Source: an uncultured Clostridia bacterium
GTDB taxonomy: Bacteria; Bacillota; Clostridia; Christensenellales; Borkfalkiaceae
Direction: 5' to 3'
Assembly (NCBI GenBank): GCA_947174175.1
Contig: CAMWHW010000030.1
Coordinates: 1-8,504 of the forward strand
DNA: 8,504 nucleotides
In this document: piece after piece, positions 8,355-8,504 of the stretch
How positions within the stretch are numbered: the first letter of the stretch is position 1
Layout of the letters: each line of letters begins with the position of its first letter
The notes under the pieces: model-generated
The model's input: only the letters and a program-made list of their open reading frames with translations
Told to the model about the DNA's origin: nothing
Database searches by the model: none
Position numbers and translations under genes: made by a program

Positions 8355-8379
8355 TTTTTGAATGAGCATCTGCTATACT
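8351..8379 (+). promoter_or_regulatory. Extended -10 promoter for the gene at the right edge
   Basis: TTGATT at 8351-8356, a 17-bp spacer, and TATACT at 8374-8379 preceded by TG (TGC at 8371-8373), giving an extended -10. The -35 box overlaps the MATE stop codon. The ATG of the next gene is 21 bp downstream, so the leader is very short. Confidence 0.7.
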
Positions 8380-8400
8380 TAATTATCAGGACGATTTTGT

Positions 8401-8504
8401 ATGGCGGATATCCGGAAACTGAAAAATTTAATCAACCCCAAGAAAAATGCGGACAAACAGTTTTACCTGGATTTGCTAGACGAGGACAAGCAGAGGGCGT
8501 GGGA
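8401..8504 (+). CDS. Partial CDS of unknown function, cut by the window edge
   Basis: An ATG at 8401 opens a frame that stays open to the end of the window: 34 codons, beginning MADIRKLKNLINPKKNADKQ and continuing to LLDEDKQRAW. It has AGGA at 8388-8391, 9 nt before the ATG, and its own promoter, so it is probably a real gene start. The visible part is hydrophilic, lysine-rich and likely helical, with no signal peptide or membrane segment. It is too short to assign to a family. Confidence 0.7.
   Translation, partial: MADIRKLKNLINPKKNADKQFYLDLLDEDKQRAW

Overview
The window looks like a chromosomal segment from an anaerobic, low-to-mid-GC member of the Firmicutes, most likely an uncultured Clostridia/Christensenellales-type gut bacterium. 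This is inferred from strong GGAGG-type ribosome binding sites, consensus sigma-A promoters, an Rrf2-family regulator, a MepA-like MATE exporter, and a BspA-like leucine-rich-repeat lipoprotein. The species cannot be named from the sequence alone.

Layout. Bases 1-142 hold, on the minus strand, a lipoprotein signal peptide followed almost at once by an in-frame stop; the remainder runs off the left edge. A strong promoter at 204-232 starts a four-gene plus-strand block. It contains a membrane-anchored helical-repeat protein of unknown function (TTG start), guaB (IMP dehydrogenase), guaA (GMP synthase) and a secreted leucine-rich-repeat lipoprotein, and ends at a bidirectional terminator near 4939-4968. 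guaB and guaA carry out the two steps from IMP to GMP. The two flanking genes are envelope proteins with no obvious link to purine synthesis. As given, guaB is broken by the loss of one base near 2022; restoring one G gives a normal 484-residue enzyme.

Convergent to this block, on the minus strand, is an Rrf2-family regulator (4967-5374). It is transcribed divergently from metY (O-acetylhomoserine sulfhydrylase, 5528-6820). The 153-bp region between them contains one promoter for each gene and five copies of ACCTA/TAGGT arranged as inverted repeats over promoter elements. This suggests that the regulator controls both itself and sulfur assimilation into homocysteine.

The right end holds a MATE exporter gene (6948-8354). 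Its promoter is followed by a 13-bp-stem terminator that lies before its ribosome binding site, which looks like an attenuator. The first 34 codons of an unrecognised gene follow, behind their own extended -10 promoter and cut by the window edge.

Most of the window is ordinary metabolism. I see no clear new system. The observations most worth checking are the guaB frameshift, the Rrf2 operator layout and the MATE leader terminator.
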